The notes under the pieces are model-generated. The model made no database searches and was not told the origin of the DNA. It saw only the letters and a program-made list of their open reading frames with translations. From assembly GCA_025642065.1 (NCBI GenBank), contig JAODUP010000119.1, positions 480,001 to 544,000 of the forward strand: a DNA stretch of 64,000 nucleotides, read 5' to 3'. The position numbers and the translations under genes were made by a program. Source of the DNA: Paralvinella palmiformis (lineage: Eukaryota > Annelida > Polychaeta > Terebellida > Alvinellidae). Positions 60,510 to 64,000 of this stretch are shown here, piece after piece. The first letter of the stretch is position 1; each line of letters begins with the position of its first letter.

Positions 60510-60666
60510 ACCAGATAGACGTAGAGGTAGTTACATTGGTCCTGATGAGATAGAGTCTGTTCCAGATCATCCTGCACTGAGTCCACGATCCTTGGCCACA
60601 CCTGTAGAACTCCAATTATCATCTCCAAGCTCACAAACTGGCAATAAGGATAGTTATCTACGATTG
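60510..60666 (+). CDS. Gene 2, exon F (52 codons); gene continues to the right
   Basis: It starts after CTGTTATCCAG, completes an Arg codon with exon E, and ends in phase 0 at a GTTAGT donor (60667). It encodes a basic then acidic stretch (PDRRRGSYIGPDEIESV) and S/P-rich sequence (HPALSPRSLATPVELQLSSP) ending DSYLRL. RRRGS fits a basophilic kinase site. The exons for the rest of the protein, which may hold the folded domain, are not in the window or not recognised; the gene is partial. Confidence 0.7.
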
Positions 60667-60807
60667 GTTAGTATCAACTTATTGTAACAACACTGATACC
60701 TGTTAGAGTATACTGTAAACAATCTGTATTAAGGGAATGGTGATTAAATTGAATGTTGTACAACTAATCTGTGGCACTATCATTGTCATTATCATTTTGA
60801 TGGTTAA

Positions 60808-61014
60808 GGGTGTCTCCATGGATTAATTGGTAGGGCAGTTAATGACACAGTTCTAGGATTTAGGTTCAAATCCCGTGTATTGTGGGTGTTTTATCCTTCA
60901 CTTCAACTCATAACCATTGGAGATTGCTCAGTCCATTTTGTGCACAATGTTGTCCTTAATCCTTATAATCTTGGTGGTGGTGATGATGATGATGATGATA
61001 ATGATTGTGATGAT
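60808..61014 (+). mobile_element. SINE family B with GAT repeat tail
   Basis: tRNA-like head GGTGTCTCCATGGATTAATT, B box GGTTCAAATCCCG, body GGTGTTTTATCCTTCACTTC and ATTGGAGATTGCTCAGTCCA, then TTTTGTGCACAATGTTGTCC and a GGT/GAT-rich tail. The Asp-rich peptide read from the tail is an artefact. Target duplication not identified. Confidence 0.8.
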
Positions 61015-61589
61015 CACAGTTATGAATTCAGTTATGTTATCACCATTAGATTGAATAATTTAAACTACAATTAACTATAATTCAAATTCTAATTATGGCA
61101 AGTTATATTAGTCAATTACTATTGATTTTTAATATCACTAAACAGTATGAACAGATAGCAAAGTGAATCTTTATCAAAATACATATTTATGATATTAAAA
61201 CTTTAGTCTATTATAAATGTCAATTACAGTACAAATATGAAATAAACAGAAAATTTGCTTATTTATGATAGAGTCTCTTTTATAGTTCACTTGCTACTAT
61301 GTTATCGTAATATAGTTGCTTCTACCAAAACAGAATATTACAATACAAATGTCAGAGTATGTAAGGGAAACCAAAGGACTATTTTTCAGTGTTGTGAATA
61401 ATGTACTCTATAAAACCCAGACTGTCCTTCCAAATAGTATCATCTCATGTGGACCATTGTTTTAATAACTTCTTCTATCAAAAGATATTAAATATACATA
61501 ATGGGTTCCCTTCCAGCACCTTGTAATAGGGTGTACTAATGGTAGAATGGCCATGCATGTTAATGATAGATACCTTCAAGTCTCTTACA
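61015..61589. other. Non-coding stretch, nothing recognised
   Basis: AT-rich DNA between the SINE and the LINE. No exon, repeat or inverted structure stands out. Confidence 0.5.
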
Positions 61590-62090
61590 GAGACTGATAT
61601 CAGACAGTCACTGTAAACGTCATCTAATGCTTTCTGTCCAGTTGACCCTATGCCTACATGGCTTGTTGAAGAGTGTCTGGATGTTCTGATAAGCCCAAAG
61701 ATAGTTAATATATCATTATCTCTGGGTGTTTTCCCAAAGTCCAGGAAAGTTGCCATTGTAAAAACATTAATAAAAAAAAAAACAGCTTAGACTGTAATTT
61801 TCTAAACAATTACAGATCTATTTGAAATCTAACATTTTTATCTAAAATTATAGAAACGACAGTTGCTTTCTGTCTAAACAAATATTCATTAAATAATAGC
61901 CTTAATAAATCAATGCAGTCTGGATATAAAAGTAGTCACAGCATTGAAACAGTCTTAGTTCAGGTGAAAAATAATATTATGATCAAGGTGAGCAAGTATT
62001 ATTTGTTCTTTTTTACCTGTCTGCTGCATTTGATACAGTTGACCATAATGTACTTTTCTCTACATTAAATACTTACCCATAGGTCCCAGC
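61590..62090 (+). mobile_element. L2/CR1-like LINE, 5' part of reverse transcriptase
   Basis: Frameshifted traces: D-P-M-P-T-W-L-V-E-E-C-L-D-V-L near 61645, S-L-G-V-F-P-K-S-R-K-V-A near 61718, N-N-Y-R-S-I near 61805, and C-C-I-x-Y-S/AAFDTVDHN near 62023 (motif A). The lesions are numerous. The same reading direction as 63440-64000 suggests one LINE split by the inverted-repeat element between them. Confidence 0.82.
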
Positions 62091-62190
62091 CATTAAGCCA
62101 TATATTTTAGATTAGCTTAATGCCTGATATTTCAGTGTCAAGAAATTCAGTCATCGGGAATTATTTTTTAGGGTGTTGGCAGCTGTTTAC

Positions 62191-63084
62191 CATATATACT
62201 CGTGTATAAGTCAAGGTCAATTTTTGACTCTGTAATTTTTCCTTAGGCATATGCTCACTGTATAAGCTGAAGTCAAGTATTGGCTTAAAATTCCTTAACA
62301 TCCAAATCATTGTCGTCATTTGTTTCAAACTCATGGTGTCAGCAAGTGCGTTGTAAATATATCAAATTCTTCCCGGGCTGTGACACACACACACACACAT
62401 GGATTTTGCTTTGATGTCACACCAAACACACCTGATTGTAACTTCAAATGGCAAGTTTTATTAATTAATTGTTTCACAGCAAGTGGCAAGCAAGGTTTGC
62501 AATGTGAACAGTGATTCCTATATTATCTCTAATCATCTGGAGGTACTGGTAGTTAACAGCACATGACGATCAAGTATTATAACATAAAGACTGGCATGTT
62601 TGAACGATCCAAATAACAGTTTGGTAAAAATTAATCATAATTTAGTGAATAAGACTAATAGGCAGAGATGTGATTATTTTGTTCCAACTGTGGCTCACAC
62701 AAACGCACCTGATTGTAACTTCAGTTGGCAAGTGTTAATAATTCATTTTTTCAGAGCACATCTGGAGGCACTGGGAGGTAACAGTGCGTGACTATCAAAT
62801 ATTATTACATAAAGACCGTGTGAAATCCAAATAACAGTTTGGTGAAAATAAAATTAATTGTTATTTATTGAATAATAATGGATTAGTAGGCAGTGATGTA
62901 ACAATTTTATTCAGGCTCTGGTTCTAATTGGGTTGAATCCTATAGTGTTGTGTATCAAGGATGGCTGAAAACATCTTTCCTTCAGCTGGTAGAAAATATG
63001 ATGCGCGTATAAGTTGAGGTGCTTCTGGGAATTTCCTTTTCCAACCCCAAAGATCGACTTATAGATGAGTATATACAGTATATG
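62191..63084. mobile_element. Inverted-repeat DNA element nested in the LINE
   Basis: The left end CATATATACTCGTGTATAAG-TC and right end GA-CTTATAGATGAGTATATA form imperfect terminal inverted repeats (TATATACTCRTSTATAAGTC), with a subterminal echo (TATAAGCTGAAG near 62254, TATAAGTTGAGG near 63008). The interior is non-coding and holds two diverged copies of a block of about 225-275 bp (62424-62695, 62701-62925). It is probably a non-autonomous DNA transposon; the superfamily is not assigned, and a target duplication was not found. Confidence 0.65.
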
Positions 63085-63439
63085 CTGACCGACGTCGAGT
63101 CGTAATCGTAGAATGTCAACAACATCATCATTTAAACTCACGCAGTCATGGAGTGAAGATACAAGTGAAACAAGATAATTATAATAATGCATAGATGTTT
63201 ATTGTTGTGGTAGTAATATAGGATTATTGAAAAGTAGCTGAAATTAGTGATATTTATACTAGTATCGACTACTTCCTCTATTCAAAACTTTTGATATCAC
63301 CTGAAAATACTGCAGGGAAAAGTTAGGCTTTTTAAGTCGGCTTAGTGATCGGTACTACTGTAAGTCATGATATTTTAGGCCTAAAACGACCTCAGCTTAA
63401 TGGCTGGAACCTACAGTATTCAGTATGTCAGGTAAAGTA

Positions 63440-64000
63440 CTTGAATGATTTCAGTGCTTTTTGGAACAATGATATCAGGGAGTGCTTGTTGATGGCATTA
63501 TTGCACATCGAAATTGCATTAAATATCACTTGTATGCTGATGACACACAGCTAGATATATTACTATATTCTGACAAGGAGTTAAATTTCTCCTCTTCCTT
63601 AAGGAATTTAGAACCTTGTAATGCTGATAATTGGCTATGGATGACTCTAAATCTTCTAAAATTAAATTATTTAGCTTCATCACATTATGTTAAATTCCTA
63701 AAAACACTACCATTATATTATAGATTGGCGCATCTTCTATTACGACTATTGGGTAAGTAAAAAATCTAGGGTTTATTTTTGACAGATATAGTGATATGTA
63801 TGAAGATGTCACATCAGTATGCTGAGCTGCTTACTACCATCTTAAGAACATCTACTGTTTATACCATTCTTGACACAAGAAGCACTTGTTACTATGGTCC
63901 ATGCCTTTGTATAATTTTATATAGGCTATTCGAACTCCCTGTTATGTGGCATATCTGATTATAACATCAGTTGTCTTCAGCAAATCCATAATAGTGCACC
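63440..64000 (+). mobile_element. L2/CR1-like LINE, 3' half of reverse transcriptase (runs off window)
   Basis: H-L-Y-A-D-D-T-Q-L-D near 63527 is catalytic motif C. It is followed by K-N-L-G-F/I-F-D traces near 63760 and decayed A-x-R-L-D-Y-C-N-S-L-L-C-like sequence near 63915-63945. The DNA at 63690-64000 aligns with 9650-9960 (TAAAAACAC, GTAAAAAATCTAG, CTTACTACCATCTTAAGAAC, TATCTGATTATAACATCA), so both belong to one family. The element continues past the end of the window. Confidence 0.85.

Noticed and set aside
61478..61756. 92-codon - strand ORF
   Set aside because: It is the antisense shadow of the LINE fragment on the + strand.

Overview
This is eukaryotic (animal) DNA: an AT-rich background, GT-AG introns, dense GT/AT/AG microsatellites, tRNA-derived SINEs, L2/CR1-type LINE debris and small inverted-repeat DNA transposons. 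The repeat mix and the divergence of the Ski protein suggest an invertebrate, most likely a lophotrochozoan such as a mollusc. That placement is inference; no rRNA or mitochondrial marker is present.

Two protein-coding genes can be assembled, both on the + strand. Gene 1 (4467-26539) is a complete Ski/Sno-family transcriptional co-repressor in seven coding exons. All splice phases agree and give 2346 nt, or 781 residues. Exon 1 alone carries the SMAD-binding N-terminal motif, the Dachshund-homology domain and the SAND-like SMAD4-binding domain. Exons 2-4 encode the linker with the conserved SAFRPWS and APNVSLAP motifs, and exons 5-7 encode the C-terminal coiled coil. A CpG-rich promoter/5' region lies upstream (about 1240-1660 and 2990-4466), and a 3' UTR of about 2 kb ends near an AATAAA at 28546.

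Gene 2 (about 51595-60666, continuing past the last exon seen) is an unrecognised proline/serine-rich, scaffold-like protein. Six phase-compatible exons give 598 codons with PxxPxR and PPPLP-type SH3 ligands and two Y-V-N motifs of the kind bound by Grb2 SH2. Its upstream end is uncertain. A TGACGTCA-containing, donor-bearing segment near 38677-38770 is one possible promoter and first exon.

The rest is intron or intergenic DNA. Mobile DNA with defined boundaries includes two copies of a tRNA-derived SINE (family A) with target-site duplications, at least four copies of a second SINE (family B, two with clear duplications), an 803-bp hAT-type MITE with a perfect 8-bp duplication in a gene 2 intron, two copies of a MITE-like foldback element built on GGAATTGGAATTGA, and L2-like LINE fragments at 9342-10460, 42700-43431, 55770-56000 and 61590-64000. 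The last is interrupted by an inverted-repeat element (62191-63084). No bacterial-type operon, CRISPR array or prophage is present. The most notable items are the Ski gene with its conserved degron/SMAD motif, the unidentified gene 2, and the small non-autonomous transposon families.
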